Of a DNA stretch of 64,000 bases, positions 32,767 to 40,348 are shown one piece after another. The notes under the pieces are model-generated. The model ran no database searches, was not told where the DNA came from, and saw only the letters and a list, made by a program, of their open reading frames with translations. The DNA comes from Fibrobacter sp. (GTDB taxonomy: Bacteria > Fibrobacterota > Fibrobacteria > Fibrobacterales > Fibrobacteraceae). The stretch is taken from NCBI GenBank assembly GCA_024399065.1, contig JAKSIB010000007.1, forward strand, positions 62,001 to 126,000, written 5' to 3'. A program made the position numbers and the translations under genes. Position 1 is the first letter of the stretch; each line of letters begins with the position of its first letter.

Positions 32767-33063
32767 ATGAACGTACACGAAGCAGTCAGACGAAACAACT
32801 ACAAGAACGCCCTGCACATGCTCTGCATCAAGATGGGATGGACCAAGGAATACTCCTGGTACATCATGCGCAGGGAACCGGATATGTGCAGGAACGGCGG
32901 TAGAGAAGCCTTCATCAAGAAGGCCACCAGATTGCTTGCGTTCAACTACGATGGCATCCACACCGGGGCCGAGCCGTCACTTTCGCCAAGGCTTTTGCCA
33001 AGCGAACATCCATTGAGTCAACCGATCCGTTTTCCACCTGAATTTGAAGAGAAGTCTAAATGA
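32767..33063 (+). CDS. Hypothetical early protein, 98 aa
   Basis: Basic N-terminal half with aromatic residues (NVHEAVRRNNYKNALHMLC, GWTKEYSWYIMRREPDM) and a Pro-rich tail (SPRLLPSEHPLSQPIRFPPEFEEK). Its stop overlaps the SSB start (ATGA), indicating coupling to SSB, so a role in DNA replication or recombination is plausible. No family recognised. Confidence 0.55.
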   Translation: MNVHEAVRRNNYKNALHMLCIKMGWTKEYSWYIMRREPDMCRNGGREAFIKKATRLLAFNYDGIHTGAEPSLSPRLLPSEHPLSQPIRFPPEFEEKSK

Positions 33064-33467
33064 GTTTGAATCACGCTATTTTTCACGGTCGCCTGGGCAA
33101 CAATCCAGAGATTACCACAATGCCCAACGGCAAGGAACGAGTCCGTTTCAGCATCGCCGTTGACCGCAACTACAAGGACCAGGACGGCAACCGCCCTACC
33201 GACTGGATTTCGGTCGTCATCTGGGGCAGTGCAAATTACGTCCGCAAGGTAAACCTCGCCAAGGGCGACAGCGTTATCGTCAGCGGCCGCATGGAGAACC
33301 ACACCTGGACCGACAACAATGGTGTCCAGCACAACGCCAACTACCTGAACTGCAGCGAGATTCACTTGACAGCAAAGAAGGGTGACCGCAAGAGCGACAA
33401 GGACCAGGCTGCCGAAGCTGCGTTCCAGAACACTACACCGCAAGACGATGACGACTTGCCGTTCTAG
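33060..33467 (+). CDS. ssb: Single-stranded DNA-binding protein
   Basis: 135 aa. The OB fold is clear in residues 1-108: NHAIFHGRLGNNPEITTMPNG, RVRFSIAVDR, DWISVVIWG and GDSVIVSGRMENHTW. The acidic C-terminal tip DDDDLPF is the signature that recruits replication and repair proteins. Protects single strands during phage replication. Confidence 0.95.
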   Translation: MSLNHAIFHGRLGNNPEITTMPNGKERVRFSIAVDRNYKDQDGNRPTDWISVVIWGSANYVRKVNLAKGDSVIVSGRMENHTWTDNNGVQHNANYLNCSEIHLTAKKGDRKSDKDQAAEAAFQNTTPQDDDDLPF

Positions 33468-33476
33468 GGGGATGAT

Positions 33477-33713
33477 ATGACCAACGCAGTAATCAGGCTC
33501 CAGGGAAAGACCCACAACGAAACGAATTATGTGGTATCCATATTCATCGATGGCGAAGGCAAAATCAGCCATACCGAAGTATGCGGAAAACCTTGCCGCG
33601 CCGTAAAAGAAACCATCGACAACCTCGGCGCAATCAAGTCCAGCAATGTCAACGGAATTTGCGACGCAATCCGACTCAAAATGGCAACGCACAACGAATA
33701 TGTCAAAGGATAA
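33477..33713 (+). CDS. Hypothetical early protein, 78 aa
   Basis: Compact alpha/beta sequence: VIRLQGKTHNETNYVVSIFI, GKISHTEVCGKPCRAVKE, NVNGICDAIRLKMATH. GGGGG precedes the ATG. Its 3' end overlaps the next start by 14 nt. Lies between SSB and an exonuclease, so a nucleic-acid role is possible; no motif allows an assignment. Confidence 0.55.
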   Translation: MTNAVIRLQGKTHNETNYVVSIFIDGEGKISHTEVCGKPCRAVKETIDNLGAIKSSNVNGICDAIRLKMATHNEYVKG

Positions 33714-33906
33714 GAATCATACACCGTGGACCACTTCTGAAGTCGCCATTCTAAAGGCTGGCGTGATTCCGGAAGGGCGTACAATGCGAGCCTGCAGGAC
33801 CTTCTGCTGGAGGCACGGAATCTTTTGGGCCGGCAAGAAAACTTACGACAACAACATGAACCTCTTACAAAGGATAAAGAAAAATGCGAAACATCCTCAT
33901 GATTGA
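33700..33906 (+). CDS. Small putative DNA-binding protein, 68 aa
   Basis: ATG at 33700 (MSKDKNHTPWTTSEVAI). The pattern PWTTSEVAILKAGVIPEGRT then ACRTFCWRHGI resembles a SANT/Myb-like or GcrA-like HTH: W-T-x-x-E followed by a second helix. Overlaps the exonuclease start by 23 nt. Confidence 0.5.
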   Translation: MSKDKNHTPWTTSEVAILKAGVIPEGRTMRACRTFCWRHGIFWAGKKTYDNNMNLLQRIKKNAKHPHD

Positions 33907-34444
33907 TATCGAGACCACCGGCACCAAGCCTGGCTGCAAGGTGCTTTCCATCGGAGCCTTCGGCTTCAACGAAGACGGCCAGCAGGTAAGTTTCTATGAA
34001 CGAATCAATCCGGAACAGCTTGCCAAGGAAATGTTCTTTGACGAACCCTCCACCATGGAATGGTGGCGCAAGCAGGACGAATCCGTAATGCTGGAAGCCT
34101 TCGGCGGCGAGAAGGGCCCTGCAGAAGTCCTGAGCGAATTCAAGCAGTTTTTCTACAAGAACTTCAACCCCGGCCGCGGCAGCTGCAAGTTCACTGTGTG
34201 GAGCTGCGGCATTGATTTCGACTTCCCGATCCTTGGCGAACTTTTCGCAAGAACCGGCGTCTCTCCCCTGTGGAAGCTCTGGCAGCAGCGCGACTACCGC
34301 ACCATCAAGGAACTGTTCCCCGAAGTAAAGGCCAACGAAGGCAACGTCGAGAAGCACAATGCCCTGGAAGACGCCAAGGCACAGATGCGCGGACTCCGTC
34401 ATTTCTTTGGTCTGCAGCTCGCTCCCGCAAAGAGCATCCAGTAG
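33884..34444 (+). CDS. DEDDh 3'-5' exonuclease (RNase T/ExoX-like)
   Basis: 186 aa. Exo I motif ILMIDIETTGTKPG (D and E of DEDD), Exo II in the WSCGIDFDFPILGEL segment, and Exo III NALEDAKAQ preceded by KH, giving the H and D of the DEDDh type. Exonucleases of this phage group act in proofreading or recombination. The family is the DUF5051-like phage exonucleases. Ends 7 nt before the structured RNA candidate. Confidence 0.85.
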   Translation: MRNILMIDIETTGTKPGCKVLSIGAFGFNEDGQQVSFYERINPEQLAKEMFFDEPSTMEWWRKQDESVMLEAFGGEKGPAEVLSEFKQFFYKNFNPGRGSCKFTVWSCGIDFDFPILGELFARTGVSPLWKLWQQRDYRTIKELFPEVKANEGNVEKHNALEDAKAQMRGLRHFFGLQLAPAKSIQ

Positions 34445-34451
34445 AATATAG

Positions 34452-34620
34452 CCCTGGCGGGCACAACACAACAACAAAACAAAAACACACTAGATGTCGG
34501 CGCCCTGCAACTCAGGCCCCAGCATTGAATTACACACCCCGCCAGGGTTTCAATTTAGCCCGATGGACGCATCTGATCTAAGTCATTGAGTCCTCCTATT
34601 GGTTGTGTTGTACCGCGTCC
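34452..34620 (+). ncRNA. Candidate structured RNA with pseudoknot topology
   Basis: CCCTGGCGGG (34452-34461) pairs perfectly with CCCGCCAGGG (34538-34547). ACAACACAAC (34463-34472), one base further on, pairs perfectly with GTTGTGTTGT (34602-34611) outside the first helix. The order a-b-a'-b' is that of a pseudoknot. GGACGC (34565-34570) can also pair with GCGTCC (34615-34620), and ATTGAA/TTCAAT (34524, 34549) offers an alternative to the first helix. No gene fits into the 210-nt gap. It could be a leader that controls the next gene or a stand-alone RNA. Confidence 0.45.
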
Positions 34621-34654
34621 GGAGGGCAATTTTTTCAACAAAAGGAACCCAATC

Positions 34655-35329
34655 ATGAACAGTGCAAAAGAAAAGCACATGAACGAAATCATTCACGAGA
34701 CCGCCAGCAAGTTCGCTGCAATGAGCAAGGTCATGAGCAACGATATCAAGAGCGGATACGCAAAACTTTGCTGCATCTGGATTGAAAACGGTAGCAAGAC
34801 CGCCACTGCATTTTCCCACCACATCGGATGTGCAACCAAAATCGAGCGTTTCTGCCAGGAAGCCGAAAACGATTACAACGAATGCATTGAGCTTACCGCG
34901 AACCACGCAGGCCTTATGCACATCCAGTATGCCAACGGCTACGCTCTGGTAACCAGCAAGAACTACGACGAATTCCTCAGCAAGAATGGACGCCCTATTT
35001 CCGAAGATGGCGAATGGAAAAACTTCGAGTACATCAACTGGAAAAATGTACTCCCGGAAATGGCGGTTTGCAGCAAGGCCATTGATCACGGAAAGATGTT
35101 CGACCCGAAGCTCCTCGTAATCCTTGACAACGTCAAGAAAACCTGCCCGTACAACGATTTCTATGCAAGCGTCCAGGAACGCATGGTCTGCAGCGAAAAC
35201 ATGGAAACCTGCGTTGCAGCATACCCTGACATGATCCTTGTCGCATACCCCATCAAGCACGGCTCGGACGAAACGAGTTCTGATCCCTCCATCGACATGA
35301 AAGAAGAATACCGCTTCTTCAAGGACTAG
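34655..35329 (+). CDS. Possible divergent sliding-clamp-like protein, 224 aa
   Basis: ATG at 34655 with AAGGA upstream. The C-terminal half reads like the last domain of beta-clamp-like phage proteins: INWKNVLPE (compare FPNWRxVIP), MFDPKLLVILDNVKK, and DMILVAYPIKHG, where clamps have IVMPMRL. The N-terminal half (ANGYALVTSKNYDEFL) would match the preceding domain (compare a DGxRLA region). The protein is shorter than a bacterial clamp (about 370 aa). A clamp role is an inference from this pattern only. Confidence 0.4.
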   Translation: MNSAKEKHMNEIIHETASKFAAMSKVMSNDIKSGYAKLCCIWIENGSKTATAFSHHIGCATKIERFCQEAENDYNECIELTANHAGLMHIQYANGYALVTSKNYDEFLSKNGRPISEDGEWKNFEYINWKNVLPEMAVCSKAIDHGKMFDPKLLVILDNVKKTCPYNDFYASVQERMVCSENMETCVAAYPDMILVAYPIKHGSDETSSDPSIDMKEEYRFFKD

Positions 35330-35330
35330 G

Positions 35331-35867
35331 ATGCGAAAGGAACGCACGAAGTACGGCTGCAAGACTTTCACGGTCAAGGAACTGCAGGATTTGCTTCCAA
35401 GGCTCGACTGCGACCGTGAAGAAGCCTTGAAAATCGGCGAAAGCATCGGAATGACAAAGCATGCAGTCGATACGCTCAGGAGCCTGCTCGGTTTCACAAA
35501 GAAGACTCCAGACATCATTCCGGAATCCACCCTGGACAGAGTAGTCGAAATATTCCTGGACAATCCAGACAAGAGCGCCTACGAACTGTTCAGGGAGTAC
35601 AACGGCGAACTGAAACTTGCCTGCTACCAAAAGTTCTACGAAATCCTAAGGCGTCGTGGAATCGAGAGCAACCGTAAACGAGACTACTGGTCCGTTTTCA
35701 AGGACAAGAAACTCCTGGACCTTAGGGACAACAAGAAAATGACATATCCGCAGATCCACGAGATCATGCCAGAAAGAACCATAAGCGCCCTTCAACTCCG
35801 ATACGCAAAACTAAAAGGTTATATCGCACCAAGCAAAAGGAACAAAATCAATGAAAACGCAGCTTGA
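35331..35867 (+). CDS. Putative HTH/SANT-type DNA-binding protein, 178 aa
   Basis: Charged protein with helices; residues 1-60 carry TVKELQDLLPRLDCDREEALK and MTKHAVDTLRSLLGF, and residues 115-165 carry a SANT/Myb-like pattern YWSVFKDKKLLDLRDNK, MTYPQIHEIMPERTISALQLRY, ending in a basic tail. GGAT stands just before the ATG. Overlaps the ParB-like gene by 17 nt, so the two are probably translated together and might act as partners. Confidence 0.55.
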   Translation: MRKERTKYGCKTFTVKELQDLLPRLDCDREEALKIGESIGMTKHAVDTLRSLLGFTKKTPDIIPESTLDRVVEIFLDNPDKSAYELFREYNGELKLACYQKFYEILRRRGIESNRKRDYWSVFKDKKLLDLRDNKKMTYPQIHEIMPERTISALQLRYAKLKGYIAPSKRNKINENAA

Positions 35868-37272
35868 CATGAGAACTATCGCAGTCGCGAAAATCATCCC
35901 CAACCAGAACAACCCCAGATCCGAAATCGGTGACGTTTCCGATCTTGAAGCAAGCATCAAGGCCCACGGCCTTATCTCCCCGCTGACCGTCCGCTGGAAC
36001 GGTACCCGTTTCGAAGTGGTAGCCGGTTCCCGCCGCCTCAAGGCTCTGCAGAATCTCGGCATCGAAAATGTAGCCTGTAACGTGATTGACGGTCCCGAAG
36101 ACAAGCTCTTCGAAATCGCCACCGCCGAGAACGTGAGCCGTAAGAACATGAGTGCAGGTGACGAATGCCGCGCGGTCCTGCAGATGGTCAAGAACGGCAC
36201 CGACATCCGTTCCATCGCAACCAACTTCGGCCACAGCGTGCGCTGGGCCCTTGGTCGCCAGAAAATGGCGGAGCTGGGCGACGATATCATGAAAATGGTA
36301 GACGAAGGCGAAATCACCCTAGCCCACGCAGAAGTGCTGACCATGTGCAACAACGATGATGAAGTCAAGAAGTTCGCTGATCAGTGCCGCTACACACATC
36401 CGGAAGACCTGAAAACTCGTATCATGAACGAGAAGAAGAACCTCTCCAAGACTCCCTTCAACACAAAGAAAATCTGCAAGGGATGCGACAAGCAGACCAT
36501 CACCCAGCAGGACATTTTCGGCGACGTTACCGACAGCTACTGCCAGGACGGAGAATGCTATCAGAATAATCTGGACAAGTTCATTGAAGGCAAGGTTGCT
36601 GAACTGAAGAAAAACGGCTACATCCAATGGGAAGGCAATTACGATTGGAATTTCATCCATTCCTACAGTTTCATTGATCCGGACAAAATGAGCGAAAGCG
36701 ACGTTGAAGTCGTTGAACGCATCAAGGAAAACGGTGGACATCTCTGGTTCTACGTCAAGAAGGACGGAGAGGTGGTTTTCCGCTGGAAGCGCTCCGAAGC
36801 ACCCAAAGACCCTGAAGAAGAGGAAGCCCAGGAACAGGAACGCGCAGAACGCGAACTGAACAGCAAGGTACATCAGCGCAAAAATGAACTGGAAAAGGCT
36901 GACTTTAAGGAACGCGTCCAGAACATCGTAGACAGCATTAATTCGAACGCCGTAGCCCTTATCTTCGACACACTGAATACCGAGTGCTACGACAACGAAA
37001 CCTTCGGCGAAAGCAGTACGGCAGACGCCGATGAAGAATACGACGAAGGAGCCGTAGCCAACATCGATGAACCTACCGCCAATGGCGATTCCCAGCGCGA
37101 CTACATCGTTGCAAAGATCGTAGACATTCTCACCGATTACGACGGCGTCATCTACAAGTCTGAAGTCGAACGCGCTTTCTTTGACCTTAAGGAACATTCC
37201 TGGTATGAAGCCGAAGCCCGCCGGCAGATTGAAGAAGAACCCGAAACTGAAATCGAAGAAGAGCAGGAGTAG
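35851..37272 (+). CDS. ParB-domain protein with zinc-ribbon-like insert, 473 aa
   Basis: The N-terminal 180 residues are a ParB/Spo0J-like domain: IIPNQNNPRSEIGDVSDLEASIKAHGLISPLTV in parts, the GSRRLKALQNLG box, ENVSRKNMSAGDE and the HTH LAHAEVLTMCNNDDEV. A CxxC pair follows (ICKGCDKQTI, SYCQDGECYQN), forming a possible zinc site. The rest is acidic and helical and ends in EEEQE. No ParA partner is seen nearby; phage proteins of this type can act in transcription control, nuclease activity or partition. Confidence 0.8.
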   Translation: MKTQLDMRTIAVAKIIPNQNNPRSEIGDVSDLEASIKAHGLISPLTVRWNGTRFEVVAGSRRLKALQNLGIENVACNVIDGPEDKLFEIATAENVSRKNMSAGDECRAVLQMVKNGTDIRSIATNFGHSVRWALGRQKMAELGDDIMKMVDEGEITLAHAEVLTMCNNDDEVKKFADQCRYTHPEDLKTRIMNEKKNLSKTPFNTKKICKGCDKQTITQQDIFGDVTDSYCQDGECYQNNLDKFIEGKVAELKKNGYIQWEGNYDWNFIHSYSFIDPDKMSESDVEVVERIKENGGHLWFYVKKDGEVVFRWKRSEAPKDPEEEEAQEQERAERELNSKVHQRKNELEKADFKERVQNIVDSINSNAVALIFDTLNTECYDNETFGESSTADADEEYDEGAVANIDEPTANGDSQRDYIVAKIVDILTDYDGVIYKSEVERAFFDLKEHSWYEAEARRQIEEEPETEIEEEQE

Positions 37273-37275
37273 AAA

Positions 37276-37440
37276 ATGAATTACTTCAAGCTCGCCAGGG
37301 AATGTGAAGCAAAGGTATTCCTTGGCGACAGCCCCAACCTTTTGGCAACCTGCTACCGTTGTGGCCACAAGTTCAAAATCAAAGACATGTTCGAAGTAGG
37401 CCTGAACGTGTTCAAATGCGCCCAGTGTGTCAAAAAGTAA
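37276..37440 (+). CDS. Small zinc-ribbon protein, 54 aa
   Basis: ATG at 37276, TAA at 37438. Two CxxC knuckles, CYRCGHKFK and CAQCVKK, define a zinc ribbon. The N-terminal 25 residues are helical. Follows the ParB-domain gene by 3 nt. Small zinc-ribbon proteins in phage early operons often modify host transcription or assist replication; here the role is unknown. Confidence 0.65.
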   Translation: MNYFKLARECEAKVFLGDSPNLLATCYRCGHKFKIKDMFEVGLNVFKCAQCVKK

Positions 37441-37460
37441 ATCATAAAGCAAGGACTGAT

Positions 37461-37763
37461 ATGCCTGTTGAAATTGTCACCAAAGAAGATCTTGACCAGT
37501 TGCAAAGCAAGCTCATTGCTGCTCTTGAAGAAATCAAGAGCGTTCCCGGTCGTCGCAAGTGGATGAACATCCTGCAGGCCACTGATTACATCGGGCGTAA
37601 GCACACCCGCTACCTTGCAGAAAAGGCCCGTAATCACGAAATCACGGTTCATCGCGACGGCAAGGAAGTGTTTTTCCTTGTCGATGACCTGGACCGCTTA
37701 ATGATGCAGTTCCGCATCCCCAGCAACGACGAAATTAAAAGCAACGCATTTGTGAGGAAATAA
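37461..37763 (+). CDS. Excisionase-like HTH protein, 100 aa
   Basis: ATG at 37461 with AAGGA eight bases upstream. The N-terminal part is a coiled coil (LDQLQSKLIAALEEIKSV); the C-terminal part is a winged HTH: MNILQATDYIGRKHTRYLAEKA, then ITVHRDGKEVFFLVDDLDRLM. This is the helix-turn-helix plus wing layout of excisionase/MerR-type proteins. Could be an Xis or a regulator. Confidence 0.65.
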   Translation: MPVEIVTKEDLDQLQSKLIAALEEIKSVPGRRKWMNILQATDYIGRKHTRYLAEKARNHEITVHRDGKEVFFLVDDLDRLMMQFRIPSNDEIKSNAFVRK

Positions 37764-37764
37764 T

Positions 37765-38301
37765 ATGCGAAAGAAAAAAATCGAAAATCCGCTAAAAAAC
37801 AAAATTGCCAAGCGCGGCATGGAAGCTCTCGAAAAACAGTGGGAAGATTTCAAGCCCACCGACAAGCCCGTCTCCAAGCGCGGCCGTAAGAAGAAGACTG
37901 CAACCACCGAGGAATCCTCGGCAGTTGTTTCCGAAATGGAAAAGACTCAGACCGAGTTCATTCCCAACTTTTGGACACACCCCGACAAGGAACCGTTCAA
38001 CATTCCGAATCAGTCCGCAAAAGCCGACTGCGGCAAGCCCCAGCTTTCCCTTGTCCCGACGAAAATCCTTGAAGCAATCGCCCGCGTCCGTGAATACGGC
38101 AATCGCAAATACAAGTCCAAGGACAACTGGAAGACCGTAGAAATCGAACGCTACCGCGATGCAGCCTTCCGCCATTGGGCACAGTACATTGACGATCCCC
38201 AAAGCCGTGACGAAGAATCCGGCCTCCCCCACCTCTGGCACGTCGCCTGCAACATCTCATTCCTGGTAAGCCTGGAGGATTATGATGTCTTACAACATTA
38301 A
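37765..38301 (+). CDS. dATP/dGTP diphosphohydrolase-like protein (DUF5664-type), 178 aa
   Basis: Residues about 85-175 contain KADCGKPQLSLVPTKILEA, ARVREYGNRKYKSKDNWK, YRDAAFRHWAQYI and GLPHLWHVACNISFLVSLE, in line with the dATP/dGTP diphosphohydrolase N-terminal-like family found in phages (MazG-like, E/H-rich metal site). Residues 1-80 are a basic, variable region (PVSKRGRKKKTATTEESSA). It would adjust nucleotide pools for phage DNA. No adenylosuccinate synthase homologue (PurZ) is present, so 2-aminoadenine DNA is not indicated. Confidence 0.7.
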   Translation: MRKKKIENPLKNKIAKRGMEALEKQWEDFKPTDKPVSKRGRKKKTATTEESSAVVSEMEKTQTEFIPNFWTHPDKEPFNIPNQSAKADCGKPQLSLVPTKILEAIARVREYGNRKYKSKDNWKTVEIERYRDAAFRHWAQYIDDPQSRDEESGLPHLWHVACNISFLVSLEDYDVLQH

Positions 38302-38581
38302 AACAACTCATCATGAATTAATCAATAATGTCTTAACCGAAATCAAGACCGACGCTACCGTTTATGAAATGAACGAAGTCAAGGATTACATCCAGGAATT
38401 CATCGAACAGTTCACGGACTACTCCGACGAAGGCCTGATCAAGGTCGCCGTTTTCCACACCGACGATTACGGCAAGATGGACCTGAGAACGTTCTACACC
38501 TACAAGGAAAAGGACATGATCAGCTTCAACAAGGACCACGGCCGTCCAAAAATTTTGGAAACCTCAGAGGTGCAGGAATGA
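38285..38581 (+). CDS. Hypothetical early protein, 98 aa
   Basis: Acidic protein with helical N-terminus (NEVKDYIQEFIEQFTDYSDE) and a strand-rich part (LIKVAVFHTDDYGKMDLRTFYT). GGAGG precedes two adjacent ATGs; the second (38285) has the better spacing. Overlaps the preceding gene by 17 nt. No family recognised. Confidence 0.55.
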   Translation: MSYNIKTTHHELINNVLTEIKTDATVYEMNEVKDYIQEFIEQFTDYSDEGLIKVAVFHTDDYGKMDLRTFYTYKEKDMISFNKDHGRPKILETSEVQE

Positions 38582-38751
38582 CGTTAGAAGAATTCGCCAA
38601 CACAGAACTGGGAAAAAAATTCCTGCAAAACAAACCCGCTGCAACAGTCAAGGATATCGCCGACAAGTATCCTGACCCACCCAAAGAAAAGATCGTTGAA
38701 ACAACATGTCCTTGCTGCCAAAAACGGCTAAGGCTCAAAATAAAGGTGTAG
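38578..38751 (+). CDS. Small CxxC protein, 57 aa
   Basis: ATG at 38578 overlaps the previous stop (ATGA). Sequence has a helical start (LEEFANTELGKKFLQ) and a C-terminal CPCC motif (TTCPCCQKRLRLKIKV). The clustered cysteines could bind a metal, perhaps as a dimer. Function unknown. Confidence 0.55.
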   Translation: MTLEEFANTELGKKFLQNKPAATVKDIADKYPDPPKEKIVETTCPCCQKRLRLKIKV

Positions 38752-38755
38752 AATA

Positions 38756-39100
38756 ATGAAAACTTTGACGCTACCCTTGAAGCGCAAGTGGTTCGAGACG
38801 ATTCGCGACGGCGTGAAGCTGGAGGAATATCGAGAAATGTCGGACTACTGGAAAAAGAGGCTTTTTTCGAATAAAGTTTTTTGCAAAGGCGTTTGTAAAA
38901 TATGCAATGTAAAAAACTGCCCAAAAGAAATTTTTAGTTCCTACGAACGCCTAATATTCACTTTAGGCTATCCGAAGGCCGACGACACCAGCCGACGCAT
39001 GGAATTGAAGAACCCCAAAATCCGCATTGGCGAAGGTCGCCCTGAATGGGGTGCGGAACCAGGAAAGAAATACTTCATTATCACTTGGGATAAAGAATGA
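38756..39100 (+). CDS. ASCH-domain protein, 114 aa
   Basis: LTLPLKRKWFETIRDGVKLEEYRE is the ASCH/EVE-like start (LKR-K-W-F-x-x-I-x-x-G-x-K-x-x-E-x-R), and the end GKKYFIITWDKE is the last strand. A Cys group (CKGVCKICNVKNC) lies in the insert. ASCH domains bind RNA or act on modified nucleosides; in phages a role in transcript or nucleoside processing is likely but unproven. Confidence 0.7.
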   Translation: MKTLTLPLKRKWFETIRDGVKLEEYREMSDYWKKRLFSNKVFCKGVCKICNVKNCPKEIFSSYERLIFTLGYPKADDTSRRMELKNPKIRIGEGRPEWGAEPGKKYFIITWDKE

Positions 39101-39282
39101 CCAAAAGACAGTATGAAATTTTAGCAAAAATGCTAAGCAAAGAAGAAGCTGCTATTAGTTTGGCCGTTTATGAATCGGAAGGTGAATGGGACGAAGAACT
39201 TTTAAAAGAAGACCTGAACGACATAATTCAAATTAAAAAAGAAATTCGCCAAACAATAACAATCCAAGAATCAATGTTTTAA
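39097..39282 (+). CDS. Small acidic helical protein, 61 aa
   Basis: MTKRQYEILAKMLSKEEAAI followed by a charged helix, NDIIQIKKEIRQTITIQESM. Start overlaps the previous stop. It resembles the next ORF (39286) in its opening MT-x-RQ-x-x-x-L and in layout, so the two may be diverged tandem copies. Confidence 0.5.
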   Translation: MTKRQYEILAKMLSKEEAAISLAVYESEGEWDEELLKEDLNDIIQIKKEIRQTITIQESMF

Positions 39283-39285
39283 AAA

Positions 39286-39462
39286 ATGACGACCAGGCAA
39301 TTTAATCATTTAACGCATTTGATCGATGACGAAATTGATAAATGCGAAACCAAATTGATGAACAAACACTGCATGAATATCGAAAAAATTAACAAAATAA
39401 AAGCACTTCAAAAAGATTTGCTGGCAATCAAAAAAGAATTGACAGAAACGTTTTCTGCATAA
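39286..39462 (+). CDS. Small helical protein, 58 aa
   Basis: MTTRQFNHLTHLIDDEIDKC, then a Lys-rich helix NKIKALQKDLLAIKKELTET. AT-rich gene with a run of A before the start and no strong ribosome site. Possible paralogue of the gene directly before it. Function unknown. Confidence 0.45.
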   Translation: MTTRQFNHLTHLIDDEIDKCETKLMNKHCMNIEKINKIKALQKDLLAIKKELTETFSA

Positions 39463-39480
39463 TAATTTAGGATAAACGAA

Positions 39481-39738
39481 ATGAGAGGTTTTACTTACAC
39501 TTACTATGGATTACTATTCCCTAACGGAATACTCAAATTCAAAACCAAAACAAGCAAAGACGCTTTTGCCAGAGCATCTGCAAAAACAAGCATTTACTTG
39601 TTCAGGATTGGAGACTGCATAAAACAAGTCGAATCCTACAGCATTACATACAAGGAATGGCTCCGCGAATTGAACGGACTCCCGCAAGAACTTCACGAAG
39701 CCGCACAAAATATCATTGACAAAGAAACTCAAAAATAA
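39481..39738 (+). CDS. Hypothetical early protein, 85 aa
   Basis: Compact beta/alpha protein: FTYTYYGLLFPNGILKFKTK, TSIYLFRIGDCIKQVESY and a helix LPQELHEAAQNIID. Rich in Tyr and Phe. Leader lacks a clear Shine-Dalgarno sequence. No family recognised. Confidence 0.5.
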   Translation: MRGFTYTYYGLLFPNGILKFKTKTSKDAFARASAKTSIYLFRIGDCIKQVESYSITYKEWLRELNGLPQELHEAAQNIIDKETQK

Positions 39739-39753
39739 CATAGGAGACATAAA

Positions 39754-39849
39754 ATGAAAAAGACAATCATCGCAATCATCATCGCACTCGCATTCGTTGG
39801 ATGCGCTCAGATCGACCAGACCGAACGCGGAATCGGTATTTTATCATGA
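39754..39849 (+). CDS. Tiny predicted lipoprotein, 31 aa
   Basis: ATG at 39754 with GGAGA seven bases upstream. A basic start (KK), a hydrophobic core (IIAIIIALAFVG) and a lipobox FVGC at the Cys form a clear lipoprotein signal; only 14 residues would remain after cleavage. Its stop overlaps the next ATG. Phages use such small surface lipoproteins in superinfection exclusion (Cor, Llp type) and lysis; one or other is possible here. Confidence 0.55.
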   Translation: MKKTIIAIIIALAFVGCAQIDQTERGIGILS

Positions 39850-40175
39850 CCATCAACCACGATCACCTGCACGGCACAACCGACAAGGCCGTGAGCCTTG
39901 AAGAAGACTATCGCAAGATCAGCGCGATGTACATCGACGCCATAAACAAAAGCGACAAGCTCGACATGAAGAACGCCGAACTCAAGTGGGACATTATTTC
40001 CTATCGTTTTGAAAACAAGGCCCTCCGTATTGAACTTTTGAAATGGAAGTTGTCATCCATCAGAAAAACAAGATTTTTCAGCATGGACCACAATTACAAC
40101 AGACGCAAGGCATCCCAGAAGTACAGGATCATGCTTAAGCTTGAAGAACGTATCCAGAAGCTGGAGAAGATATAA
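39846..40175 (+). CDS. Hypothetical early coiled-coil protein, 109 aa
   Basis: His-rich start (TINHDHLHGTTD), then a helical and heptad-like stretch (LEEDYRKISAMYIDAINKS, LRIELLKWKLSSIR) and a basic end (YRIMLKLEERIQKLEKI). Probably a dimeric coiled coil. The stop TAA shares its last A with the next ATG. Confidence 0.5.
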   Translation: MTINHDHLHGTTDKAVSLEEDYRKISAMYIDAINKSDKLDMKNAELKWDIISYRFENKALRIELLKWKLSSIRKTRFFSMDHNYNRRKASQKYRIMLKLEERIQKLEKI

Positions 40176-40348
40176 TGGAAATAATCAGTTGCATAATCGC
40201 ATACACAATCGGTTTGATTGGTGGCTACCTTGCTGCAGCCGGAACCGACAACATCCCGACCATAAAACAAGTGGGATTCCTTGCAATAGCCTTGGCTTTG
40301 GTAATGACCCCCGTCATCATTTTCATCATCATTTCAGGAACAAAATGA
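40175..40348 (+). CDS. Two-helix membrane protein, 57 aa
   Basis: ATG at 40175. Helix 1 at about residues 3-21 (IISCIIAYTIGLIGGYLAA) and helix 2 at about 34-55 (GFLAIALALVMTPVIIFIII) with a short loop. Translation is coupled on both sides (TAATG, ATGA). Small membrane protein of the early operon; function unknown. Confidence 0.55.
   Translation: MEIISCIIAYTIGLIGGYLAAAGTDNIPTIKQVGFLAIALALVMTPVIIFIIISGTK

Noticed and set aside
37765-38301. Evidence for 2-aminoadenine (Z) DNA
   Set aside because: A dATP/dGTP diphosphohydrolase-like protein is present, but no PurZ-like adenylosuccinate synthase and no DpoZ-type polymerase are seen.
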